Source: Pseudoselenomonas ruminantium
Lineage (GTDB): Bacteria; Bacillota; Negativicutes; Selenomonadales; Selenomonadaceae
Reading direction: 5' to 3'
DNA length: 64,000 nucleotides
Assembly: GCA_902780915.1 (NCBI GenBank)
Contig: CACZHK010000004.1
Coordinates: 1 to 64,000 of the forward strand
Positions 1-7,249 of the stretch are shown here, piece after piece. The notes under the pieces were generated by a model, which had not been told where the DNA came from, did not search any database, and worked only from the letters and a program-made list of their open reading frames with translations. The position numbers and the translations under genes are program-made. How positions within the stretch are numbered: position 1 is the stretch's first letter; every line of letters begins with the position of its first letter.

Positions 1-408
1 TATATGTATCTCAAGGCTCTTTCTGAGGGTGACGATGCTACGGCGGCTAAGATCAAGGAGTATATCTCCATGAACGGCGGCAATCGCTCCGGCATTGCCT
101 TTGGGGAGGTTGACCCCTTAGGCTATGTGCACCCTGACCAGTTCACCCAGCACCACACCTTCGGCAATGTGCGGGAGAGGAAGTTCGGGGATATCTGGAG
201 CGATACGACCAACCCCATCATGGCAGGGCTGAAGGACAGGAAACACCTGCTGAAAGGCCGCTGCGCCAAGTGCAAGTTCCTGGATAACTGCAACGGCAAT
301 TTCCGCACCAGGGCTGAGGCCCGCACCGGGGATTTCTGGGAGAGCGACCCCTCCTGCTATCTCACCGATGAAGAAATCGGTCTTGTGGGAGAGGGGGCAG
401 GGAAATGA
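1..408 (+). CDS. ahbC: AhbC-like radical SAM/SPASM protein, C-terminal part (partial)
   Basis: The frame is open to the left edge, so only about the last 135 residues are present. They form a SPASM-type auxiliary iron-sulfur domain: a VHPDQF stretch, a GNVRERKFGDIW stretch, a CAKCKFLDNC cysteine cluster with a following NFRTRAEA, and a late cysteine in DPSCYLTDEE. This pattern is typical of the AhbC/NirJ1 group, which in the siroheme-dependent (alternative) heme pathway converts 12,18-didecarboxysiroheme to Fe-coproporphyrin III. The next gene overlaps its end by 4 bases and is an AhbD/NirJ2-type enzyme, which supports the pairing. The radical SAM CxxxCxxC core lies outside the window, so the call rests on the C-terminus and context. 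A heme d1 role (NirJ) is the alternative. Confidence 0.75.
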   Translation, partial: YMYLKALSEGDDATAAKIKEYISMNGGNRSGIAFGEVDPLGYVHPDQFTQHHTFGNVRERKFGDIWSDTTNPIMAGLKDRKHLLKGRCAKCKFLDNCNGNFRTRAEARTGDFWESDPSCYLTDEEIGLVGEGAGK

Positions 409-1475
409 ATATGCCGGAAGGAATCACCGGGGGCCATACAGGTCATCCAGGAGGTCATCACCCCGGTCATGGCGGCCCGGTGAAGATTGTCTCCTGGAAC
501 ACCACCAATGCCTGCAATATGTACTGCGCCCATTGCTACCGCGAAGCGGGCTGCAAGGCGGAGGAGGAGCTTTCCACCGCCGAGGCGAAGAAGCTGCTGA
601 CGGAGATTGCCAGGGCAGGCTTCAAAATCATGATTTTCTCCGGGGGCGAGCCTTTGATGCGGCCGGATATTCTGGAGCTGGTGAAGTTCGCTGCCGATTT
701 GCACCTCATTCCCGTCTTTGGCACCAATGGCACGCTGATTACCTTGGAAATGGCAAAGAAGCTGAAGAAAGCCGGAGCCAAGGGCATGGGCATTTCCCTT
801 GACTCCCTGGACAGGGAGAAGCACAACAAGTTCCGCGCTTTCCCGGGAGCCTGGGAGGGGGCGGTGCAGGGCATGAAGAACTGCCGCGAGGCAGGGCTGC
901 CTTTCCAGATACACACTACGGTGATGGACTGGAACAGCCACGAGCTTGAGGCCATGACGGATTTTGCCGTGGAGATAGGGGCCAAGGCACATCATTTCTT
1001 CTTTTTGGTGCCCACGGGGAGAGCTAAAACCATCGAAGAGGAGTCCCTGCGGGCAGAGCAATATGAGGATGTGCTCACCCGCATCATGAAGAAGCAGGAG
1101 ACGGTGGATATTGAGCTGAAGCCCACCTGCGCGCCGCAGTTCCTTCGCATCGCTGACCAATTAGGTATCAAGAGCAGGTTTACCCGTGGCTGTCTGGCAG
1201 GGCTGTCTTATTGCATTATCAGCCCCAGGGGGAAGGTGCAGCCCTGCGCTTATCTCAATATGGAATTGGGGGATGTGCGGGAAACGCCCTTTGATGAGAT
1301 ATGGGAGAGCAATGAAGTATTGAAGAAACTTCGCACACTTGATTATAGCGGGGGCTGTGGGTCTTGCCGTTATAAGGGTGTTTGCGGCGGATGCAGGGCG
1401 CGGGCGGCTTGCTACCATGAAGGGGATTATATGGCGGAGGAGCCATGGTGCCTCTATCATGGACGTCGCGGGTAG
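405..1475 (+). CDS. ahbD: AhbD/NirJ2-type radical SAM heme b synthase
   Basis: A 356-residue radical SAM/SPASM protein. The N-terminus is rich in His and Gly, followed by the cluster motif C37-x3-C41-x2-C44 (CNMYCAHC), the GGEP motif, and a C-terminal SPASM region with RGCLAG, QPCAYL, CGSCRYKGVCGGC. In the alternative pathway AhbD oxidatively decarboxylates the two propionates of Fe-coproporphyrin III to give heme b in the cytoplasm. The ATG overlaps the upstream ahbC stop (ATGA), so the two are translationally coupled. AhbA/AhbB are not in the window. The gene ends directly against a repeat element, which starts at about its stop codon. The family assignment is firm; the exact choice between AhbD and NirJ2 naming rests on similarity remembered rather than searched. 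Confidence 0.8.
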   Translation: MNMPEGITGGHTGHPGGHHPGHGGPVKIVSWNTTNACNMYCAHCYREAGCKAEEELSTAEAKKLLTEIARAGFKIMIFSGGEPLMRPDILELVKFAADLHLIPVFGTNGTLITLEMAKKLKKAGAKGMGISLDSLDREKHNKFRAFPGAWEGAVQGMKNCREAGLPFQIHTTVMDWNSHELEAMTDFAVEIGAKAHHFFFLVPTGRAKTIEEESLRAEQYEDVLTRIMKKQETVDIELKPTCAPQFLRIADQLGIKSRFTRGCLAGLSYCIISPRGKVQPCAYLNMELGDVRETPFDEIWESNEVLKKLRTLDYSGGCGSCRYKGVCGGCRARAACYHEGDYMAEEPWCLYHGRRG

Positions 1476-1597
1476 CCTGCGGCTGTTCTTTTCTTTGATG
1501 CAAAGAAAAGAACCAAAAGAAACTGCGAACCTGGATCCCTTCACGGGAGTCCAAAGGTTCGCGGGAGCGGCCCATCCCTGGGCCGCCGAAGTTCGGT
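1472..1597 (+). repeat. Dispersed intergenic repeat A, copy 1
   Basis: Begins at the ahbD stop. It holds the near-palindrome TTCTTTTCTTTGATGCAAAG with AAAGAAAAGAACCAAAAG, then CACGGGAGTCCAAAGGTTCG and a GGCCCATCCCTGGGCC-type hairpin, ending GAAGTTCGG. The same blocks in the same order occur at 10953-11129 between ulaB and ulaE. No coding capacity is evident. It is followed directly by repeat B. Confidence 0.75.
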
Positions 1598-1601
1598 CAT
1601 T

Positions 1602-1652
1602 AAGCCTTCCCCTATGGGGAAGGGGGACCGCGAAGCGGTGGATGAGGTGGCA
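1602..1652 (+). repeat. Palindromic repeat B, copy 1
   Basis: Starts AAGCCTTCCCC, with a perfect CCTTCCCC/GGGGAAGG hairpin, then CCGCGAAGCGG and the tail GGATGAGGTGGCA. The same unit appears twice, head to head, at 8828-8960. Similar palindromes are known to be common between genes in gut Firmicutes. It makes up the rest of the space before the gene at 1677. Confidence 0.75.
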
Positions 1653-1676
1653 GTGTGTTATTGTGAGGGTTGATAT

Positions 1677-2579
1677 ATGCCTGAAAAAATAGAGCCGGAA
1701 TTATTATATTTCCTGCAGCCATCAGCCCTGCCAGTTACAATTCTGGTAGTCGAGAGCGTCAGCTACCTGCCCAAATTGCGTGAAATGTTCCCTGCTGCCC
1801 GGCTCTTAGCCGTAGCCGATGAGGAAGACGCTTTAGATGAATTGCCGCAGGACTTAGAAGTGGAGTTTCATTGCCTTGACTACCTCGCAGAGCGATTGCC
1901 ATTTGAACCTAAATCCCTTGACTATATCATCTCTGACCTCACCTTGGAACGGGCTGGCAATCCGCAGGATATTGCGGCGGGGTTTTCTACTTATCTCAAG
2001 GAGACAGGGGCTTTTCTCACCAGCTTCCGCAATATCCGCCATTGGTCGGTGCTGGAGGAACTGCGGGATGGGCATTATTATCAGGTGGTGTCCCGGCTTT
2101 TTGCCCGGCCTGAGTTTGAGCGGCTGCTTTATGCTTCTTTCTATAAGAATGTCCGCTGTTTCGGGCAGAAGCGGCAGGCGCCGCCGGGGAGGCTGGAAGA
2201 ACTTCTGGCGGCGGGGTTCGAGAATATCGGGGACGATTTGGAGACTGAATACTGGCTGGTGAAGGCTGACCGTTCCATGCCGGAGATGGCGCTTTTGAAG
2301 TCCATGTATACGGCGGAGGAGCGGAAGCAGTTTGGCCGACTGCTGCACAGGATTGAGTATGAGGTGGAGCTTACTGCTTCTTGCCGGGAATTCTGGCAGA
2401 TGTGGGACGAATTGAAGCTCTTTGCCGATTATGCCGGGGAGTTTATCCATGAGGCGGTGTTCCATCCGCAGGAGTTCTATGGGAACCTGCGGCGGGGGAC
2501 AGAAACGTTAGAGGAACTTCCCTTGGACAAGACAGAGGCCTTGGGACTGATTGAGGAGATGGAAGCATGGGAGAGATAG
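1677..2579 (+). CDS. Methyltransferase-like protein of a glycosylation locus
   Basis: A 300-residue protein I cannot assign to a named family with certainty. Residues about 20-130 read like a Rossmann methyltransferase core: a hydrophobic strand ILVVES, an acidic strand end LLAVADEE, and LDYIISDLTLER followed by a TGAFLTSFRNIRHW stretch as in class I SAM-dependent enzymes. The C-terminal half is helical and acidic. It has no signal peptide. Its stop lies inside the next gene, a StrF-like glycosyltransferase, and an OGT-like gene follows, so a role in synthesis or transfer of a glycan (perhaps on flagellin) is inferred. Start is ATG at 1677; no strong ribosome site precedes it. Confidence 0.55.
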   Translation: MPEKIEPELLYFLQPSALPVTILVVESVSYLPKLREMFPAARLLAVADEEDALDELPQDLEVEFHCLDYLAERLPFEPKSLDYIISDLTLERAGNPQDIAAGFSTYLKETGAFLTSFRNIRHWSVLEELRDGHYYQVVSRLFARPEFERLLYASFYKNVRCFGQKRQAPPGRLEELLAAGFENIGDDLETEYWLVKADRSMPEMALLKSMYTAEERKQFGRLLHRIEYEVELTASCREFWQMWDELKLFADYAGEFIHEAVFHPQEFYGNLRRGTETLEELPLDKTEALGLIEEMEAWER

Positions 2580-3271
2580 AAGGCAGGAAATTGGACGAGA
2601 AGAAAGTCGCTTTCATCACCTGCGTCAACAGCGAGGACTGGTACAGCGAGTGCCTGCTTTACTTGCAGCATCTCAATCTGCCAGAGGGCGTCACAGCCGA
2701 GTTCCTGCCCCAGCGGGGGGCGGCCTCCATGTGCGCGGGTTACAATGCGGGGCAGAGGGAAAGCAATGCCAAGTATAAGGTCTATCTCCATCAGGATACC
2801 TTGGTGGTGAATAAGAATTTGGTGGCAGATCTGCTAAAGTTGTTTGCCCATCCTGAGATCGGGCTGGTGGGTGTCATCGGCTGCCGCAGCCTGCCTGCCA
2901 CCGGGGTCTGGTGGGACGGGCTTCGCACCTATGGCAGGGTGCTCCATGCCTGTGAGCCGGAGAGCGTGGTGGATTCCCACTGCCGGGAGCCTGAGGGGGC
3001 TTATCAGGAGGTGCAGGCGGTGGACGGGCTTTTCCTGGCCACTCAGTACGATATTCCCTGGCGGGAAGACCTCTTCACCGGCTGGCATATGTACGATACC
3101 TCCATGTGCATGGAAATGCAGCGGGCGGGCTACCAGGTAGTGGTGCCAAATCAGGAGCAGGATTTCTGGTGCATCCACTGCCCCAAGGAGAAGCCTCTGG
3201 CCTCCTCCTACAAGGGTTACCGCAAGCTTTTTGTCAAGGAGTATGGCGGGGAGCTTTGCCCGGAGGTATGA
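2567..3271 (+). CDS. StrF-like family 2 glycosyltransferase
   Basis: A 234-residue protein resembling the StrF-type GT-A glycosyltransferase domain (Glyco_tranf_2_5). It opens with a short strand KVAFITCVNSE, has KYKVYLHQDTLVVN with the HQD that stands for the metal-binding acidic motif, then GLVGVIGCRSLP, QAVDGLFLATQYD and FTGWHMYDTSMCMEMQRAGY, all typical of this fold. It lies in the cytoplasm. The start overlaps the end of the upstream gene by 13 bases, which implies coupling. The acceptor is unknown; the following OGT homologue suggests protein O-glycosylation. Confidence 0.75.
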   Translation: MGEIEGRKLDEKKVAFITCVNSEDWYSECLLYLQHLNLPEGVTAEFLPQRGAASMCAGYNAGQRESNAKYKVYLHQDTLVVNKNLVADLLKLFAHPEIGLVGVIGCRSLPATGVWWDGLRTYGRVLHACEPESVVDSHCREPEGAYQEVQAVDGLFLATQYDIPWREDLFTGWHMYDTSMCMEMQRAGYQVVVPNQEQDFWCIHCPKEKPLASSYKGYRKLFVKEYGGELCPEV

Positions 3272-3287
3272 ATTCTGCAAATTTACC

Positions 3288-3316
3288 TGAGCGTCATGGC
3301 GGCGCTCATTTTTTTT
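3288..3316 (+). terminator. Rho-independent terminator after the StrF-like gene
   Basis: Stem TGAGCG (3288-3293) with CGCTCA (3303-3308) is followed by eight T. It separates the two upstream genes from the OGT gene, which has its own promoter. Confidence 0.75.
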
Positions 3317-3345
3317 GGCAGGAGAATGGCCTTTTAGTGTATAAT
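3315..3345 (+). promoter_or_regulatory. Promoter for the OGT-like gene
   Basis: TTGGCA at 3315-3320 and TATAAT at 3340-3345, separated by 19 bases, about 45 bases before the start codon at 3390. The minus 35 box begins within the T-tract of the preceding terminator. The spacing is longer than ideal. Confidence 0.55.
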
Positions 3346-3389
3346 ATAAAAGACAGTGCATTACAGACTTAGTGGTGGGATAGATAGAG

Positions 3390-5117
3390 ATGAATCATGA
3401 GAAGCTGAACTGGCTGAAACTGGCCGATAAATTTGCCGTGGACGGCGACCCCAAGGGCATGAGGGCCTGCGCCAAGGAGCTTTGGCAGCTTGACCCCTCC
3501 GGCATGGATGGGGCGGCCGTTATGGCTGAGGCGGCTTTATACACAGGGGAGACAGAAGAAGCTCAGGATCTGGTGGAGGAAATACTCAAGGCCCGGCCTC
3601 GTCATCTGAGAGGACGTTTGGTGCAAGGGGGAGTCTGGGCTCAGGAGTTTGTCCTGGACAAGGCCATCCCCTGTCTCAAGAATCTGGTGGCAGAGTGCAG
3701 CCAGAAGCAGGCGGCCCTGGAGCCTGATGACGATTACTACGGAGCCTTGGGCTATATTCTCATGAAGGCCCGGGGCTGGCTCACGGATGCCATGTATCTG
3801 GCAGCTGACCCGGAGGGGGCTGGCAAGGAACTGCTGGCTCTGGCCAAATCCGCTGAGACCAGGGAAGAGCAGGCTGATTACTACAGCAAGTACCTCTTCA
3901 TGCGGAACTATCGTGAGCAGGGCATCCGGGAAAGCTATCTGGCGGCCAAGAAATACGCGGAAGTGCAGGAGGCCGTGCCCTACCAGCACGCCGAGGTGGC
4001 CCGCCTGCCGGAGAAGAAGCTGCGCATAGGATATATTTCCCCGGATTTCCGGGAGCACGCTGTTTCCTATTTCCTGGCTCCGCTGCTGAAGAAATTTGAC
4101 GGCAGCAAGTTCATGGTCTACTGCTATTCCACCGGCAGGACAGATAATGTCACCAAGCGACTCCGCTCAGGTCCCATCAGCTGGCGGGACATCAGGGGCA
4201 GGAGTCCGCGCACGGCGGCCCGGCTCATTGCTGAGGATGGCATAGATATCCTGGTTGACCTTTCGGGCCATACCCAGAACTCCACTCTCCCCATCACTGC
4301 CCATCGTCCTGCTCCTGTGCAGATTGCGGGCATCGGCTACATGAATACCACGGGTGTTCCTGCCATAGACTACTTCTTGTCGGATGAAACCTGTCTTCCC
4401 TCGGGAGATGACGGGGCGGCTTCGGCCTTTACGGAGAAAATCATCCGCCTGCGCCATTCCCATCTCTGCTATGCTCCCGGCTTTGTCAGGGAGCTGCCTG
4501 AGGCGGGCAGCGAGGCGCCGGTGCTCAGGAATGGCTATGTGACCTTTGGCAGCTTCAACAATTTCGCCAAGGTCACGGATGAGATGCTGCTTCTCTGGCG
4601 GGGGATCCTGGATCAGGTGCGCAACTCGAAGCTGGTCATCAAGGGCAAGATCTGCAGTGTTCCCTCGGGGCAGCAGATCCTGCGCCAGCGCTTGCAGAAA
4701 CTGAACTTCGAGCTGGCGCGGGTGGAGCTTCGCCCCTACAGCCCTGATTATCTGGAGCAGTACAGGGATATTGATATTGCCCTGGATACAGCCCCTTATA
4801 ACGGCGGCGCTACTACCTGCGAGGCCCTGTTCATGGGGGTGCCGGTGATTACCATGCGGGGGCGCAGCCACGGCTCGCGCTTTGGGGCCAGCATCCTGGT
4901 GAATGCCGGGGTAGAGGAACTGGTGGTGGAGAATGACATCAATTATGTGCGCCGGGCGGTGCAGATAGGCAACTCACCCCAGCTTATCGGGGCTTATCAT
5001 TCGGGGCTGCGGGCCAACGTGCTGAAGTCCCCTTTGATGGATGTGAAAGGATATATGCAGGAGCTTGAAGCTGCCTACCGGGCGGTGTGGAGAAATTTCT
5101 GTGAAAATGGTAGCTGA
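3390..5117 (+). CDS. SPINDLY-type O-linked GlcNAc transferase (GT41)
   Basis: A 575-residue cytoplasmic protein. Residues about 1-190 are helical and TPR-like. From about residue 210 the GT41 catalytic region begins with LRIGYISPDFREHAVSYFL, then DILVDLSGHT, RPAPVQIAGIGYMNTTG, VTFGSFNNFAKV and the nucleotide-sugar site PYNGGATTCEALFMGVPVIT. These are hallmark strings of bacterial OGT/SPINDLY homologues, which transfer a sugar from UDP-GlcNAc or a related donor to Ser/Thr of proteins. In flagellated Firmicutes such enzymes often modify flagellin; the flagellin here is 20 kb away, so that target is inference. It is preceded by its own promoter and followed by a MITE-like element. Confidence 0.85.
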   Translation: MNHEKLNWLKLADKFAVDGDPKGMRACAKELWQLDPSGMDGAAVMAEAALYTGETEEAQDLVEEILKARPRHLRGRLVQGGVWAQEFVLDKAIPCLKNLVAECSQKQAALEPDDDYYGALGYILMKARGWLTDAMYLAADPEGAGKELLALAKSAETREEQADYYSKYLFMRNYREQGIRESYLAAKKYAEVQEAVPYQHAEVARLPEKKLRIGYISPDFREHAVSYFLAPLLKKFDGSKFMVYCYSTGRTDNVTKRLRSGPISWRDIRGRSPRTAARLIAEDGIDILVDLSGHTQNSTLPITAHRPAPVQIAGIGYMNTTGVPAIDYFLSDETCLPSGDDGAASAFTEKIIRLRHSHLCYAPGFVRELPEAGSEAPVLRNGYVTFGSFNNFAKVTDEMLLLWRGILDQVRNSKLVIKGKICSVPSGQQILRQRLQKLNFELARVELRPYSPDYLEQYRDIDIALDTAPYNGGATTCEALFMGVPVITMRGRSHGSRFGASILVNAGVEELVVENDINYVRRAVQIGNSPQLIGAYHSGLRANVLKSPLMDVKGYMQELEAAYRAVWRNFCENGS

Positions 5118-5122
5118 TGCTT

Positions 5123-5264
5123 AGGGCGTGTTGATTAATTCACTAAGCCCATCTTCACGTATCTTGACTGTCCCTGCTGCGTTGACAAATCCTCGACATA
5201 GCACCGCTATGCCTCCGGTTAATCTACGCAAATCTGGGCCAAGTTCATTTAATCAACACGCCCT
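5123..5264. repeat. MITE-like element with terminal inverted repeats
   Basis: A 142-base non-coding element bounded by AGGGCGTGTTGATTAA on the left and its reverse complement TTAATCAACACGCCCT on the right. The interior contains CATAGCACCGCTATG and other imperfect palindromes. No open frame of note and no clear target duplication were seen. A 14-base match to the outer end plus flanking TT (TTAGGGCGTGTTGA) recurs at 46973-46986. It fills the gap between the OGT gene and the next gene. Confidence 0.7.
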
Positions 5265-5282
5265 GGACAAGGAGGGATGTAA

Positions 5283-6116
5283 ATGTCGGATGGGATTTTT
5301 TCACCGATGCTAAGGGATTTATTGATATTTGTCTGCCTTACTGTCAGTATCCTGGCCTTTGTCTTTGCGGCCTATGCCTGGACTATGATGCAGGATGGAC
5401 AGAAGAAGTATATCAGAATGCAGTCCTTCATGGATGAGTACGATAAAATGAAGGAACGCATGAAGGATGTGGAAACGCGCCTGCGCAAGGAAGAAATCAA
5501 GCTCAAGGCCACCATGGCCGCCAACCGTCTGGGCAAGGCGGGGCTTATCCCCACGCTCAAAGAGGGGGAGGACATGGATGTGGAGGAGCTGGAGAAGCTG
5601 GAGCAGGCTGTGGAACTGGCTGAAGCCGAGGCTACGGTAGAGAAGCTCACCGAGAAGGAAGCTGCTGCAGTCACCAAGGAGGTGCCTGATGAAAAGACAC
5701 CCTGGCAGGCTATGGTAGATGAGTTCAACGGCCTGGCTTCCAACATGAACCAGCCCCGCTACAAGCAGGCCTGCGAGCAGTTCGTAGACAAGTACCATTT
5801 GGCCATGCTGGCTTTCACGGAAATAGACAAGATGACTGAGCAGCCCAAATTTGTAGTGATCGGCGATATCCTGCAGAGCAATCTCTGGGCCATGACCATA
5901 GAAGGGGCAGGGCCGGGCAAATACGCCGTGGTGCCCAATCCCATCAAGGCCTATAACCCCGAAACCCATGACCATCAGGGCATGAAGGAAACCTTCGCCT
6001 CCAATTATGAGAGAGGCACCACCTATACCGGCTATCAGGTGAAACTGCCTGCCATCTTCAAGGCGGTGCTGGGCAATTGGCGCATTGAGCGTCCCGGTGT
6101 TATCAGATTGAGCTGA
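5283..6116 (+). CDS. Membrane-anchored coiled-coil protein of unknown function
   Basis: A 277-residue protein that I do not recognise. One N-terminal membrane segment (about residues 10-33, LLIFVCLTVSILAFVFAAYA) is followed by a highly charged predicted coiled coil (about 40-135) and a C-terminal soluble part (about 140-277) with WQAMVDEFNGLASN and KFVVIGDILQSNLWAMTIEG. No catalytic motif is visible. The short N-terminus before the segment suggests a cytoplasmic C-terminal part. It stands alone between a MITE-like element and a bidirectional terminator. GGAGGG lies 7 bases before the ATG. Confidence 0.6.
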   Translation: MSDGIFSPMLRDLLIFVCLTVSILAFVFAAYAWTMMQDGQKKYIRMQSFMDEYDKMKERMKDVETRLRKEEIKLKATMAANRLGKAGLIPTLKEGEDMDVEELEKLEQAVELAEAEATVEKLTEKEAAAVTKEVPDEKTPWQAMVDEFNGLASNMNQPRYKQACEQFVDKYHLAMLAFTEIDKMTEQPKFVVIGDILQSNLWAMTIEGAGPGKYAVVPNPIKAYNPETHDHQGMKETFASNYERGTTYTGYQVKLPAIFKAVLGNWRIERPGVIRLS

Positions 6117-6165
6117 AACGAGCATAAAAACAGCCCTCAGACGAGGGCTGTTTTTATGCTCGTTT
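6116..6165. terminator. Bidirectional terminator
   Basis: A perfect 23-base inverted repeat, 6116-6138 and 6143-6165, with loop AGAC; GC core CAGCCCTC/GAGGGCTG flanked by A and T runs. It serves the converging gene ends at 6116 (plus) and 6164 (minus); the repeat runs to the minus-strand stop codon. Confidence 0.9.
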
Positions 6166-6955
6166 ATTCATTTGCAGCCAGTTCGATGACCTCGATGCCA
6201 TGGGCCTTCATCTTCTGGATTTCTTCCTGATCTGCCCCGGTGCAGGTGATCAGGGTGTTGATCTTGTCAATGGAGCCTGAGAGGAAGTTGTGCTCCTGGC
6301 CTATCTTGCCTCTGGGAGCCAGCACGTAGCAGGCGCCCTGGCAGCGGCGCATCATCATTTCATTCACGGCGGTTTCCGGCAGGACGGAGGTGGTGAGGCC
6401 GCCGTCCACGCTGATGCCGCCAACCCCCAGGAACACCTTGTCGGCGTTGATTTTCGTGAGTGTCTGCAGGGCGAATTCCCCAATCAGGGTCTTGCGGCGC
6501 TGGTAGATTTCCCCGCCTGTGAGCAGGATGGTCACGGCAGGGTCATGGGGGTAGCCGATGACTCCGGCATTGTTGGTGACGATGATGACGTGCTTGCCCT
6601 TGAGATAATCAAGCATCAGCAGGGCAGTGGAACTGGAGTTCATAAAGATGGTATCCCCATCATTGATGAGGTCTGCAGCGTAGCGGGCAATGGCTTCCTT
6701 CTGTTCCCTGTCCACAAAAGCGCGGTCCTTGGAAGTGGTGTCTTCTTCGTGGAGGGTTCCTTCCAATAGCTTGGCACCGCCGTGGAATCTTTCCACTAAA
6801 TGCTGCTGCTCGAACATATCCAGATCCCTGCGGATGGTGGTGGGGGAGACTCCCAGTTTCTGGGAGGCCGTGTCCACGTCAATGGTTTTTCTTTCCTTCA
6901 ATAATCTCAAAAGTGCCTGTTGGCGCTTGAAGACCACGCTCTTGCTGTTTTTCAT
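6164..6955 (-). CDS. DeoR-family repressor, probable regulator of the ascorbate genes
   Basis: A 263-residue DeoR-type regulator. An N-terminal winged helix (about residues 8-65) has the family signature GVSPTTIRRDLDMFEQQHLVERFHGGA. The effector domain (about 80-240) has the DeoRC pattern MNSSSTALLML, LTGGEIYQRRKTLIGEFA and DKVFLGVGGIS, which binds sugar phosphates. It is divergent from ulaG with a 294-base spacer carrying two copies of a 15-base repeat, so it probably acts like UlaR, releasing DNA when L-ascorbate 6-phosphate is present. The ligand and name are inferred from context. AAGGAGCC precedes the ATG. Confidence 0.85.
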   Translation of the reverse strand: MKNSKSVVFKRQQALLRLLKERKTIDVDTASQKLGVSPTTIRRDLDMFEQQHLVERFHGGAKLLEGTLHEEDTTSKDRAFVDREQKEAIARYAADLINDGDTIFMNSSSTALLMLDYLKGKHVIIVTNNAGVIGYPHDPAVTILLTGGEIYQRRKTLIGEFALQTLTKINADKVFLGVGGISVDGGLTTSVLPETAVNEMMMRRCQGACYVLAPRGKIGQEHNFLSGSIDKINTLITCTGADQEEIQKMKAHGIEVIELAANE

Positions 6956-7028
6956 GTATATTGGCTCCTTTCGCCAAATTGGGGTGAGTTTTCTTGTTTT
7001 TATGGATATTTATTGGGGTTATGACCAT

Positions 7029-7057
7029 ATTATAACCTATTTTATGAAGAATATCAA
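7029..7057 (-). promoter_or_regulatory. Promoter of the DeoR-type regulator gene
   Basis: Read on the minus strand: TTGATA (7057-7052), 17-base spacer, TATAAT (7034-7029). Operator copy 1 lies 7 bases upstream of the minus 35 box. Confidence 0.7.
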
Positions 7058-7063
7058 TACAAA

Positions 7064-7078
7064 TGAGCGTAAAATAAG
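7064..7078 (+). promoter_or_regulatory. Probable DeoR/UlaR-type operator, copy 1
   Basis: TGAGCGTAAAATAAG, identical in all 15 bases to 7135-7149. It lies between the two divergent promoters. The copies are 71 bases apart, close to seven helical turns, which would suit looping or cooperative binding. Confidence 0.65.
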
Positions 7079-7128
7079 ACATAAACACAAGAAACGAAAA
7101 TAAAATAAAAATAAAATGTAAAAACCGC

Positions 7129-7157
7129 TTGACTTGAGCGTAAAATAAGCGTATGAT
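7129..7157 (+). promoter_or_regulatory. ulaG promoter with operator copy 2 in the spacer
   Basis: TTGACT (7129-7134), exactly 17 bases, TATGAT (7152-7157). The 17-base spacer contains the second TGAGCGTAAAATAAG (7135-7149), so a repressor bound there would directly exclude RNA polymerase. A leader of about 85 bases follows before ulaG. Confidence 0.8.
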
Positions 7158-7249
7158 TACGGTGTGAGCAAAAACAATCCGGAAAACATCGTATAAAGAT
7201 TAATCAAATGGCTTTTTGTGAATGGTTTTTATGATTAGGAGGCAGAGCA

